DNA of 64,000 nt from Clostridia bacterium (GTDB lineage: Bacteria > Bacillota > Clostridia > Monoglobales > Monoglobaceae): NCBI GenBank assembly GCA_017456605.1, contig JAFTJA010000014.1:1-64000 (forward strand), read 5' to 3'. Positions 56,901 through 64,000 of this stretch are shown in pieces. How positions within the stretch are numbered: the stretch's first letter is position 1; every line of letters starts with the position of its first letter. Both the position numbers and the translations under genes were made by a program. Below the pieces are notes generated by a model. That model ran no database searches and was not told where the DNA came from. It saw only the letters and a program-made list of their open reading frames with translations.

Positions 56901-59900
56901 GTACGGACGCTATGGCATGGGAAATGCCCTTATACAAGGAACAAAGAAATGGGGTTCGGCAGAGTATCCGCGTATCTACTACACGGCAGGCTATGGAAGC
57001 GAAGAAAAAGGAGAGGCCTGGGTTTATTATTCTGATGATGAAGGTCGCACATGGGAGTATTGCAAAACACGGATGTCCCTTGATACAATGAACGGTATGC
57101 TCATTGCAGAATCATCTCTTGTTGAGCTTCCTGACCATACATTGAGAATTTACACAAGAACTGACAAGGGTTTTGTGTATTCGATGGATTCTTATGACGG
57201 CGGTGTAACCTTTGACAAGAGCACCTTGAAACCAACACAGTTTATTGCTCCGTCAACTTGTTTCTCCATTTGTCGTGACGAAGACAACCCCAACACATAC
57301 TATATGATTTGGGAATATGAGCCGACCACGGCGTGGCTCAGTATGGTTCAGCTTCCCAGAAGCCGTACGGCTGTTGCGGTTAGCTATGACGGATGTGAGT
57401 CTTGGGAATATATAATGGAAGCAGATGACCGCGGACCTGACGATGTTGAGCTTCATCATGCCAACAACATTATGGGGGTTGTACACGGAGTGGCTTATGC
57501 GACATCAACCCATCTTTATTCAAAACCGAGAATCAGCGCTGATAAGCGTAATGGTGCGATGACTTATGCTGTTGACCCTGAAAATGTGAAGACGGTCAAG
57601 CGTTTCACAAGTCCCCACTATGTTGTGCCGGACTATGACAATATTTCAAAAATAGCTTCAAAACAGATTGTTTTGCCAAAAACCACAGGAACAGCTATGA
57701 TTTATGGAAATATGTTACCGTCAAAGGCAGACAGTGCAGAGTTTGTCGAAAGTGCTGTTATTGCGAAAGCGGTTGGTGCAACAGTTACGTCTACTGCTGA
57801 CGGAGTGAGCTTTACTATTGGCGACGGATATATTGATTTTATAAAAAATTCTGCTGAGTATGCCATAAACGGCGAGACAAAAACCGCTTCAGATATTTGT
57901 TTGTCAGAGAATGGTGAATATTTAAATCCCAAAGTTATTGCTGAAATTTTTGATAAGACTTATGCAGAGAGCACTTATTGTCACTTTTTGCTTACAGAAA
58001 AGTTTGTACAGTCAACATTGGATGGAATTGAAAACCTGGTTGCCGGCGTGTCTGAAAACCTTATTATCTGTATCGAAAGTTTTAAGTCAATCAACAGTTG
58101 GGAAGAATTAAAGACCTTCTTTACAGATTACAAGTATCTTTTGAACCTTTACACAAGCTTTTCAGATACTTCATACAAGAATATGTATACTGCATACACA
58201 GCACTTGATGTAAGTGGAATTTCGGATTATGAAACACTTGATGCAGCCATTCAAACCCTTATAGATGCCGAAAAAGGCAGAATAGGAGAATTCTTGGATG
58301 CAATAAATTCAGCATCAGCTGGAGGTGACGCTGCTGCCATCAAGACTCTTCTTACAGATACTTACAAGGATATGCTTTCATTCACAATTGACACATCTGA
58401 TGTCAAGAACGATGTAGCAATCTATGAAAAGATGACAGGACTCGTGTACAGCAGTGTTTCAGAGGTTGAGAACGTATTCCTTGCAGCACACGAAGCACAA
58501 ATTTATGCAGAAACCGGAAAGAGTGATACAATATCCCTTTCAACTGTAAGTCGTGGCTTTGAAGGGTGGAATACTCTTGCAGGTAACAGCCTTGGCGGAA
58601 CACTGAAGTTTGTCAAAAACAATGAAAATGTAACAAGACTTTCAGCTTATGCAGGGCTTGAAACCGACAAGGAGCAGGTGGAAGATACTTTCGAAAACGG
58701 CCTCGTATATTACAACGACGGAGCCTTTGACGAAAGTGTTATATCTTCAGGTATAACTGTTGACGCTGCATCAGGAACAGCAACCTTCACAGGTGCTGAT
58801 GGTACTCTTACCATAAAGGGCAGTGAAAAAGCAAAATCAAATACAATGATTACTGTATTTGATATGACCAAGCCTGAGGGAACAATAACAGGAAACTTCT
58901 ATACGGGAAACAAGTTTGCCTATATTGATTTTGTGGCGGACGGTACATCGGTGGGCGAGCTTTCGGATACACTTAAAGCGGCAGAAAATCTGACCTATCG
59001 GGTTGAGATGTCCCTTGCAAACGTTACGGTATTTGCAAAAGCGAAAGACGCAGAAGACACAACGTATGAGCTTGTGGGAACAACCACTTCAAGCAACAAT
59101 ACAAAAACAGTCTGGGAAGTAACCTTTGACGGTGACGGAGCAACAGCTACTCTTTCAAACATCGGTATTTACTCAGCACTTTCAAGTGTAAGGTATGAAA
59201 CAACGGGGTATGTGTTGCAGGACGATATTCATTACACTGCAAACGGTACAAACGGCAACAGTATGCAGGACTTGATTGATTCAGGAAACAATATAGATTC
59301 GGGAAATGTCATGGTTGATGAAAAGGGAAACCTTCTGATAGAAAAACAGGAGGGCGGAAGCAATTCGGGAATACATTTTTCTGAAAACAAGGCACTGAAA
59401 GGCAAATTTGACCACGCTGTTATTGAAATCAGAGCAAGCCTGGACGATTCCGCTGTTGCTGAAGGTGTTCCCAAGTATCTCTATCTTTATCATAACGATA
59501 ATACAATGCACAGATATTCCACATACAGATTTGCTCCCAATACTGTAAATAACACAACCAACGATGTAGGTTCTGTGTATTCATGGGAAAAAGATCAGTT
59601 TTTTGATATAAGATTTGTGACAACGGTCGTGGATTTTGATGAAACCGATGAGCCAAGGACGGTTGCAAGTGTTTTTGTGAAAAAAGCTGAGGAAACAGAC
59701 TGGACTTGTATTGCTCACGACCAGTTGCTTACCAATGTGCAATCGGATATTTCACCAGATGCTCAGATAGATTTTATAACTGCAACGGTTGGAATGAAAT
59801 TCTATGTGGCCGATATTTCAGTAAAAACATATAACAGACCTGCTGCTGAATACAGCTTTATAAATACTGCGATAGATTTTCCGACGGTTGATCACATATT

Positions 59901-60600
59901 TACCTTTGATTACAGAAGACTTGATGCTGATTCATCGACCGATTTTGTAATCGGCGGCAGTGATTACAGCCAGACTTTTAAGATTAGTTCTTACGGAGTG
60001 GAGTCAGAAGAAACAGACGGTGTGTTTGCAAGCGTGGACATCAACGAAGATACATGGTACAGGTTCTTTGGCAAGGTAAAGATGAAAACCGAATCGGTAT
60101 TCTCGTTTGATACAAGCAAACGAATCAAGAACGAGATAAGCTTGTACATGATGGACGCAAACGGAAATGTTACAACACTGTTTGAAGATTTGCCGATGCT
60201 CAAGGTGAGCGGCAAGGGAGGAATAAGATTCACCTTGCCCAAAACAAGCACAGCCGGAATTGAACTTAAAAATATCAGGGTTTATAACGGCAGAGCACTG
60301 GATATTGTTTCTTCTGTAAGTGATGAGGGGATTGCTACGATTGTGGCGGATTTCCTGAATGATGACAAGAGCCTGAATGGAACTCCGGTGGTAATCGGCG
60401 GGGTTTATAAAGATGACATTTTGAATGGTTACAATTATTCAGGTGTTTTGGAAAATGTTTCAGCGTACGAAATAAAACGTATTCAGGTAGATAATATTAT
60501 GCATGACAATATCGAAGAAAACAGTAATATACACTATAAACTGTTTATGTGGAGTGATTTTGCAACGCTTATTCCAATAACAAATCCTGCAACAAAATAA
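53971..60600 (+). CDS. Giant secreted multidomain protein with Asp-box (sialidase-type) beta-propeller
   Basis: 2209 residues. Signal peptide about 1-24 (L-T-P-F-T-A-F-A). Residues 30-220 look like a concanavalin/LamG or DUF1080 sandwich, followed by Ig-like modules (about 225-415) and more sandwich modules to about 870. Asp-box motifs S-x-D-x-G-x-T-W occur at about 911 (S-T-M-D-K-G-D-T-W), 1021 (S-D-D-E-G-R-T-W), 1074 (S-Y-D-G-G-V-T-F) and 1138 (S-Y-D-G-C-E-S-W): a sialidase/BNR propeller of about 350 residues. A helical stretch (about 1350-1520) and LamG-like modules complete it. No SLH, sortase or dockerin signal is seen, so release or non-covalent attachment is likely. Exo-sialidase or another glycan hydrolase/binder is plausible; catalytic residues were not verified. 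ATG 53971 behind AGGAGGAG. Confidence 0.8.
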   Translation: MKKTSIILCIAMILSMLTPFTAFAAVADDSTDGKITWAGYDWEVKCESEYLKEDFSACQCGYIYLDDSEQIHFELEKVGTNGYGGTHYIRLPQKATFWNDNFDIQFDVKMVEHGEFMGLVLYVPGNKRFYITWDKKGFSYYDGEDRRAYDFEFDNEWKTFRIERREDKLKLLLDGEQVLYIDLQPIYWNSAGETAFQLYSRSSTNLAANMLVKNMVIDNTTYEKAITMSPIDGDVFELGEPVTLTANAAIPSSPGFFGTNSTTVSYYLGDLKIGEKTVTRNGTLSGGGTTGDYKYTLSNLPVGSYTVRAEASDGTFSLPRTFTVENTYDVSISGNETVELGNTAEISFNNTSNEDISKVSYYVNGKLEETVEASPFDFSTTMKKVGVSSVYAVGHLADGSTITTDEIFVNVKTSSAGSFSLSQEYDLSYTFSSGTGKVEVNDGYFGLNMTHTENGITYVSRDNALAEYPLTPGGVGTYRIVVASGIAEVYRNGQLIFSDYLPRSSESSGLSYSGVSSVSLSGSGVKNELFRRELSGEREITEENFKIGSFYSFEFDKADASSESILLYDGDFEISLKFNGGIVAKTQDITGGAITEKTITDEVKAGYYRLTVYRGLAQLFRDNKFLASFRAPKIFHKTSVRRVMSGTNKSTFISVKNADDIYYFSEDFEKKNELDPLEYWYDFYGDVSASVSYGTMTISGDGIYLLDATAENPEIKWSMYVTDPADWNVSSGNSDSKSMAIALRYRTEFENIKLVYTHEVGLDSSGKRTQTGTWSIVEADGEEEVIDQSYTEVTANETTVATASYLMSLDSTHSLALSVDNDKLTLTCDGNTIFDGVELNFAGNGKFGFDTGDFGIIKIDNVSYAGNGKVNSGINYTYWESSTYQGTPSAYEGDAEGEAVLGLSTTGGYVSTMDKGDTWSVVPSKGYQQKNLIKLASGNWLCVYDTSQDQLFSVAYLLDSEWNLLNRTNIQHSGDGMYGRYGMGNALIQGTKKWGSAEYPRIYYTAGYGSEEKGEAWVYYSDDEGRTWEYCKTRMSLDTMNGMLIAESSLVELPDHTLRIYTRTDKGFVYSMDSYDGGVTFDKSTLKPTQFIAPSTCFSICRDEDNPNTYYMIWEYEPTTAWLSMVQLPRSRTAVAVSYDGCESWEYIMEADDRGPDDVELHHANNIMGVVHGVAYATSTHLYSKPRISADKRNGAMTYAVDPENVKTVKRFTSPHYVVPDYDNISKIASKQIVLPKTTGTAMIYGNMLPSKADSAEFVESAVIAKAVGATVTSTADGVSFTIGDGYIDFIKNSAEYAINGETKTASDICLSENGEYLNPKVIAEIFDKTYAESTYCHFLLTEKFVQSTLDGIENLVAGVSENLIICIESFKSINSWEELKTFFTDYKYLLNLYTSFSDTSYKNMYTAYTALDVSGISDYETLDAAIQTLIDAEKGRIGEFLDAINSASAGGDAAAIKTLLTDTYKDMLSFTIDTSDVKNDVAIYEKMTGLVYSSVSEVENVFLAAHEAQIYAETGKSDTISLSTVSRGFEGWNTLAGNSLGGTLKFVKNNENVTRLSAYAGLETDKEQVEDTFENGLVYYNDGAFDESVISSGITVDAASGTATFTGADGTLTIKGSEKAKSNTMITVFDMTKPEGTITGNFYTGNKFAYIDFVADGTSVGELSDTLKAAENLTYRVEMSLANVTVFAKAKDAEDTTYELVGTTTSSNNTKTVWEVTFDGDGATATLSNIGIYSALSSVRYETTGYVLQDDIHYTANGTNGNSMQDLIDSGNNIDSGNVMVDEKGNLLIEKQEGGSNSGIHFSENKALKGKFDHAVIEIRASLDDSAVAEGVPKYLYLYHNDNTMHRYSTYRFAPNTVNNTTNDVGSVYSWEKDQFFDIRFVTTVVDFDETDEPRTVASVFVKKAEETDWTCIAHDQLLTNVQSDISPDAQIDFITATVGMKFYVADISVKTYNRPAAEYSFINTAIDFPTVDHIFTFDYRRLDADSSTDFVIGGSDYSQTFKISSYGVESEETDGVFASVDINEDTWYRFFGKVKMKTESVFSFDTSKRIKNEISLYMMDANGNVTTLFEDLPMLKVSGKGGIRFTLPKTSTAGIELKNIRVYNGRALDIVSSVSDEGIATIVADFLNDDKSLNGTPVVIGGVYKDDILNGYNYSGVLENVSAYEIKRIQVDNIMHDNIEENSNIHYKLFMWSDFATLIPITNPATK

Positions 60601-60603
60601 AAA

Positions 60604-60637
60604 TCAAAAAGACACACTCCAGAGTGTGTCTTTTTGA
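60604..60637 (+). terminator. Intrinsic terminator after the giant secreted protein gene
   Basis: AAAAAGACACACT pairs with AGTGTGTCTTTTT around CCAG, ending in a five-T run. Confidence 0.92.
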
Positions 60638-60705
60638 TGTGCAAGGCTTTTGAAAGAACACGCTTTTTTGCATGTTTAAAAAAACAATGCGAGTATCAAA
60701 AGATA

Positions 60706-60735
60706 TTGACTTCTACATGTTTTGTATGTTATACT
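60706..60735 (+). promoter_or_regulatory. Promoter of the riboswitch-controlled ECF operon
   Basis: TTGACT (60706-60711), 18 bp, TATACT (60730-60735), extended -10 TGT; start expected near 60742, 20 nt before the riboswitch. Confidence 0.82.
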
Positions 60736-60761
60736 GAAAACGCAAAATTTAATAAAATTCA

Positions 60762-60979
60762 CACAAAGTGTCGGTTATTCCGAAAAAGGCTTTCAGCCAA
60801 GGCATAGCCGGTGAAAAGGGAATGGGGTGCGAATCCCCTGCGAGAAACTGTCGGTGTGTGCATCGAATGTTTTTGTATCCGTCGGTGAAAGCCGGTCATT
60901 GGGAAACTGAGAAGGCAGGATGCAAAAATGCGGATTTTTATTGAAATCTATATGATGCGAGTCACAAGACCTGCTTTGA
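60762..60979 (+). ncRNA. Cobalamin (B12) riboswitch
   Basis: The conserved core is clear: GCCGGTGAAAAGGGAA at about 60807-60822, GGTGCGAATCCCC at about 60826-60838, then the ACTGT box at about 60846-60850, and the closing segment AGTCACAAGACCTGC (60960-60974), equivalent to the family's AGTCAGGAGACCTGCC. P1 can form from CAAAG (60764-60768) and CTTTG (60974-60978). It controls the downstream ECF transporter, implying cobalamin or a precursor as substrate. Confidence 0.92.
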
Positions 60980-60980
60980 T

Positions 60981-61022
60981 GCTATTTCGCAAGTGCTTCA
61001 AAAGCACAGAAATAGCGTTTTC
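60981..61022 (+). terminator. Riboswitch expression-platform hairpin 1
   Basis: GCTATTTC (60981-60988) pairs with GAAATAGC (61009-61016), with an inner GTGCTT/AGCAC helix, then GTTTTC. It starts immediately after P1 and probably terminates transcription when ligand is bound. Confidence 0.75.
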
Positions 61023-61065
61023 GTGTGCGTGTACATACGGATTGTGATTCATCACAGGAAAACTC

Positions 61066-61105
61066 AGCTGTGGTAAGTTTTTTAAAAATTTACCGCAGCT
61101 TTTTA
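61066..61105 (+). terminator. Second terminator upstream of ecfT
   Basis: AGCTGTGGTAA pairs with TTACCGCAGCT (one G-U), followed by TTTTATTTTG. It lies 25 nt before the start codon, so the leader contains two terminators in series. Confidence 0.85.
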
Positions 61106-61129
61106 TTTTGCAACAGAAAGGAGAACTGT

Positions 61130-62014
61130 ATGAAGGAATTTAAGACGTATCATCCGATTATAAATTTCTTGTATTTTGTATTTGTAATCGGATTTTCTTG
61201 CGTTTTTATGCATCCGGTGTGTCTTGGCATATCGCTTATATGCGGTTTTGCATACTCTGTGATGCTGAAAGGAAAACGCGCAATAAAAATCAACTTAATA
61301 TATATGTTGCCGATGCTGATTGCTATGGCGGTTTTAAACCCTGTGTTTAACCACGAAGGTGTGACAATACTCAAGTATCTGCCGGATGGTAATCCACTCA
61401 CCCTTGAGTCTGTAATTTATGGCTTTGCGGCGGCTACTATGATTGCGAGCGTTATATGCTGGTTTTTCTGCTATAACGAGATTATGACAAGTGACAAGTT
61501 TATTTATCTGTTTGGCAGAGTTGTTCCGGGGATGTCCCTTATTATCTCAATGACACTTCGTTTTGTACCGAAATTTGCGGCTCAGTTAAAGGTGGTAGTG
61601 GATGCCCAAAGGTGTATGGGACGCGACGTAGCAAAGGGGAGCATAATAAAGCGGGCAAAATGTGGACTTAATATTTTGTCCATTATGACTACATGGGCAT
61701 TGGAAAACGCACTTGATACAGCAGACAGTATGAAATCCCGTGGATATGGGACTCCCGGCAGAACGTCTTTTTTGATATTCACCTTTGATAAAAGGGATAA
61801 AAAGGCACTTTTGTGCATTTCTTTTTTGGGAATATATACTCTGGTAGGAAAGTTGATGGGGGAAATGTATTTTAGCTATTTCCCAAGGATTGAGGCAAAC
61901 CTTTCATTTTTTGGAATAAGCGTATTTGTTTCCTATCTATTCCTTTGTATGTGCCCTGTGATTATTGAAATTTGGGAGGTGAGAAAGTGGAAAGCTATCG
62001 AATCGAAAATTTGA
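61130..62014 (+). CDS. ecfT: ECF transporter transmembrane (T) component
   Basis: 294 residues from ATG 61130, preceded by AAAGGAG; the frame is open upstream into the riboswitch leader but that part is not a gene. About six hydrophobic segments, with the EcfT coupling-helix motifs A-Q-R-C-M-G-R-D (about 160-168) and A-D-S-M-K-S-R-G-Y-G (about 202-211), the two Ala-Arg-Gly type signatures that touch the ATPases. EcfT/CbiQ is the scaffold linking ATPases to the vitamin-binding S subunit. It overlaps the ATPase gene by 28 nt. The B12 riboswitch points to cobalamin. Confidence 0.93.
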   Translation: MKEFKTYHPIINFLYFVFVIGFSCVFMHPVCLGISLICGFAYSVMLKGKRAIKINLIYMLPMLIAMAVLNPVFNHEGVTILKYLPDGNPLTLESVIYGFAAATMIASVICWFFCYNEIMTSDKFIYLFGRVVPGMSLIISMTLRFVPKFAAQLKVVVDAQRCMGRDVAKGSIIKRAKCGLNILSIMTTWALENALDTADSMKSRGYGTPGRTSFLIFTFDKRDKKALLCISFLGIYTLVGKLMGEMYFSYFPRIEANLSFFGISVFVSYLFLCMCPVIIEIWEVRKWKAIESKI

Positions 62015-64000
62015 GCTTTACATATCCAAGCAGAGATGAAAAAGCCCTTGATAATATTGATATTACAATCAATCAAGGTGAATTTGTGCTCATTTGCGGA
62101 AAATCAGGCTGCGGAAAGACTACACTTTTGAGGCTTTTGAAATCCGCGCTTTCGCCTTTTGGAAAAGCAGAGGGAAGCATTTATTTCGGTGGAAAACCTT
62201 TGCCTGATTATAATGCAAAGGAGCAAGCTGGAAAGATAGGCTTTGTTATGCAATCGTGTGACAACCAGATTGTATGCGACAAAGTGTGGCACGAGATTGC
62301 CTTTGGTCTTGAAAGCCTTGGATATTCCACTCCGGAAATCAGGACGAGAGTTGCGGAAATGGCATCGTTTTTTGGAATAGAGAGCTGGTTTCATAAAAAA
62401 ATATCAGAACTTTCGGGTGGGCAGAAACAGATTTTAAATCTCGCAGCGGTTATGGTTATGCAGCCGTCAGTTCTCATATTGGACGAGCCCACAAGTCAGC
62501 TTGACCCCATCGCTGCGCAGGATTTTTTGAATACGTTGAAAAAAATCAACCGCGAACTTGGTGTATCAGTCATCCTGACCGAACATCGTCTGGAAGATGT
62601 GTTTCCAATGTCAGACAGAGTTATTGTTATGGACAGCGGAAGAATTATTGCAGATAATGTGCCCCGAAAAGTTGGGGAGATATTAAAAAATATTAACCAT
62701 GATATGTATTTGTCATTGCCGACTCCAATGAGAGTTTATGGAGCGGTAGAAAATTCACTACAGTGTCCGCTTACTGTCCGCGAGGGCAGGGAGTGGCTTG
62801 AAGAGTATTCTTTGAATAATGAACTCAATCCCGAATGTGTTCCCGAACCAGAGCCTTCCACTGAAAGCGATGATGCGGTGGTTGAGATAAGGGACGCATG
62901 GTTCAGATATGAAAAGAATTCGCCTGATATAATAAAAGGCTTGAATTTGAAAGTGGAAAAAGGCGAGCTGTTTACCATTGTGGGCGGGAACGGAACAGGA
63001 AAAACAACAGCCTTATCCATAATTTCAGGGCTTAACACACCATACAGAGGTGAAATCTTTATAAACGGAAAGAACATTTCAAAAATACATAATCTACATA
63101 ATGAAACTTTGGGTGTTCTTCCTCAAAATCCACAGAGCGTGTTTGTGAAAAAGACGGTTTATCTTGAGTTGATGGAGATGTTGCTCGAAAGGAAACTGCC
63201 AAAAGAGGAAATGGAAGAAAGAGTCAGGAGAATATCGGCATTGTGTCGCATTGAAAAACTACTTAAAAGCCATCCTTATGATCTATCAGGCGGTGAGCAG
63301 CAACGAGCAGCACTTGCAAAGGTATTGCTCCAAAACCCCAAGATATTGCTTTTGGATGAGCCTACAAAAGGGATGGATGCACACTTTAAAGAAGAATTCG
63401 CAGCTATTTTAAGTGACCTAAAAGCAAAGGGCGTTACGATGATTATGGTCTCTCATGATATAGAATTCTGCGCGGAATTTGCTGACAGATGCGCTCTTAT
63501 ATTTGACGGCACTGTAACATCAAGCGGAAGACCAAGAGAATTCTTTGCGGGTAAGAATTTTTATACCACAGCCGCAAACCGTATGGCAAGAACCCAGCTT
63601 CCAAACGCAGTTCTTGCTGAAGATATTATACTTGCCTGCGGTGGAACGATATGTAAAAAAGAAAGCCAAATCCGCATTGTCGATGCTCAGAGTGAAGAAA
63701 ATGAAACAGAAGAAGATAAAATAGAGACGAAGAAATTGACTCCGGCGAGAATAGTTATCGGCTGTATATTTGCATTGCTTTTTGTGCTTAACTCAATATC
63801 GTTTGTGGCAGGAATAGACATGTTTAACTTTGCAGAAATAAGCAGACTTGGGTTGGGAACTCTGCAGATAATCAGCATATGTGAAATAGTAGTAGCTTTC
63901 TTTTGTTTCTTTCCAGGTAAGGAGCTTGAAACAAAAGTAATTCAGCAACCCCCAAAAGACCGCAAGCTCGCAAAACGTACATTTGTGGCTGCACTACTTA
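61987..64000 (+). CDS. ECF transporter: two fused ATPase domains plus C-terminal membrane region (runs off the window)
   Basis: 671 codons are visible without a stop, from GTG 61987 behind GGGAGGTGAG. ATPase 1: Walker A GKSGCGKTT (38-46), signature LSGGQKQ, Walker B ILDEPTSQLDP. ATPase 2 starts near 299: Walker A GGNGTGKTT (333-341), signature LSGGEQQR, Walker B LLLDEPTKGMD. After an acidic linker (about 565-580) a membrane region begins near residue 584 (V-I-G-C-I-F-A-L-L-F-V-L) with a second helix near 625, and K-R-T-F-V-A-A-L-L at the edge resembles the start of an ECF S component. So one polypeptide may carry EcfA, EcfA' and the substrate-binding subunit. The S-component assignment is inference until the rest is read. 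Confidence 0.9.
   Translation, partial: MESYRIENLSFTYPSRDEKALDNIDITINQGEFVLICGKSGCGKTTLLRLLKSALSPFGKAEGSIYFGGKPLPDYNAKEQAGKIGFVMQSCDNQIVCDKVWHEIAFGLESLGYSTPEIRTRVAEMASFFGIESWFHKKISELSGGQKQILNLAAVMVMQPSVLILDEPTSQLDPIAAQDFLNTLKKINRELGVSVILTEHRLEDVFPMSDRVIVMDSGRIIADNVPRKVGEILKNINHDMYLSLPTPMRVYGAVENSLQCPLTVREGREWLEEYSLNNELNPECVPEPEPSTESDDAVVEIRDAWFRYEKNSPDIIKGLNLKVEKGELFTIVGGNGTGKTTALSIISGLNTPYRGEIFINGKNISKIHNLHNETLGVLPQNPQSVFVKKTVYLELMEMLLERKLPKEEMEERVRRISALCRIEKLLKSHPYDLSGGEQQRAALAKVLLQNPKILLLDEPTKGMDAHFKEEFAAILSDLKAKGVTMIMVSHDIEFCAEFADRCALIFDGTVTSSGRPREFFAGKNFYTTAANRMARTQLPNAVLAEDIILACGGTICKKESQIRIVDAQSEENETEEDKIETKKLTPARIVIGCIFALLFVLNSISFVAGIDMFNFAEISRLGLGTLQIISICEIVVAFFCFFPGKELETKVIQQPPKDRKLAKRTFVAALL

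Overview
The window reads as a chromosomal segment of a low-GC, anaerobic, endospore-lineage member of the Clostridia, probably a gut or rumen Oscillospirales-type organism. The evidence is a pyruvate:ferredoxin oxidoreductase, HPr kinase/phosphorylase, WhiA, long-form HPF, HrcA/CIRCE-controlled groESL, SLH-domain surface protein, a FeoB-associated Cys-rich membrane peptide and a fragment of the sporulation sigma factor SigG. The taxonomic call is inference from gene content; there is no rRNA in the window.

Layout. 0-3 kb: 5' part of the PFOR gene and the rpsB-tsf operon with a long rpsB leader. 3-11 kb: a deoxy-sugar / carbohydrate block (rhamnulokinase-type kinase, YitT and DMT membrane proteins, a cytosolic GH3 enzyme, L-fucose isomerase, divergent AraC regulator). 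11-13.6 kb: a feoA-feoB-Cys-rich-peptide ferrous iron operon with three copies of one palindromic operator-like motif. 13.6-22.8 kb: tRNA-Thr and tRNA-Asp, then hprK-PHP-murB-whiA-dnaE-CDF, then hpf. 22.8-35.4 kb (minus strand): tcdA, a probable pantothenate ECF S component with coaX, a polar amino acid ABC transporter, groES-groEL behind a perfect CIRCE element, and ygiQ-folD-radA-carD-ispD-ispF. 35.6-38.3 kb: ACT protein, PFL-family protein and a class II aldolase. 38.4-41.3 kb: ECF sigma/membrane partner pair, DMT transporter and an N-terminally truncated sigG. 41.4-44.3 kb: tRNA-Leu with a duplicated 3' end, an SLH surface protein and a YhcH-family protein. 44.3-53.2 kb (minus): a complete UMP operon pyrC-carB-pyrKD-pyrF-pyrE-pyrB-pyrI apart from carA. 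53.2-60.6 kb: a sugar-isomerase pseudogene and a 2209-residue secreted protein with Asp-box (sialidase-type) repeats. 60.7-64 kb: a cobalamin riboswitch controlling an ECF vitamin transporter whose two ATPase domains are fused to a C-terminal membrane region cut by the window edge.

The best candidates for something undescribed are the repeated GTTAGNCGARRCTAAY motif around feoAB, the ATPase-ATPase-membrane fusion behind a B12 riboswitch with tandem terminators, the sigG fragment abutting a DMT transporter gene, the duplicated tRNA-Leu 3' end, and the palindrome upstream of the giant secreted protein. Almost all transcription units have a readable sigma-A promoter with 17 +/- 1 bp spacing, many with an extended -10 TGn, which makes unit boundaries unusually clear.
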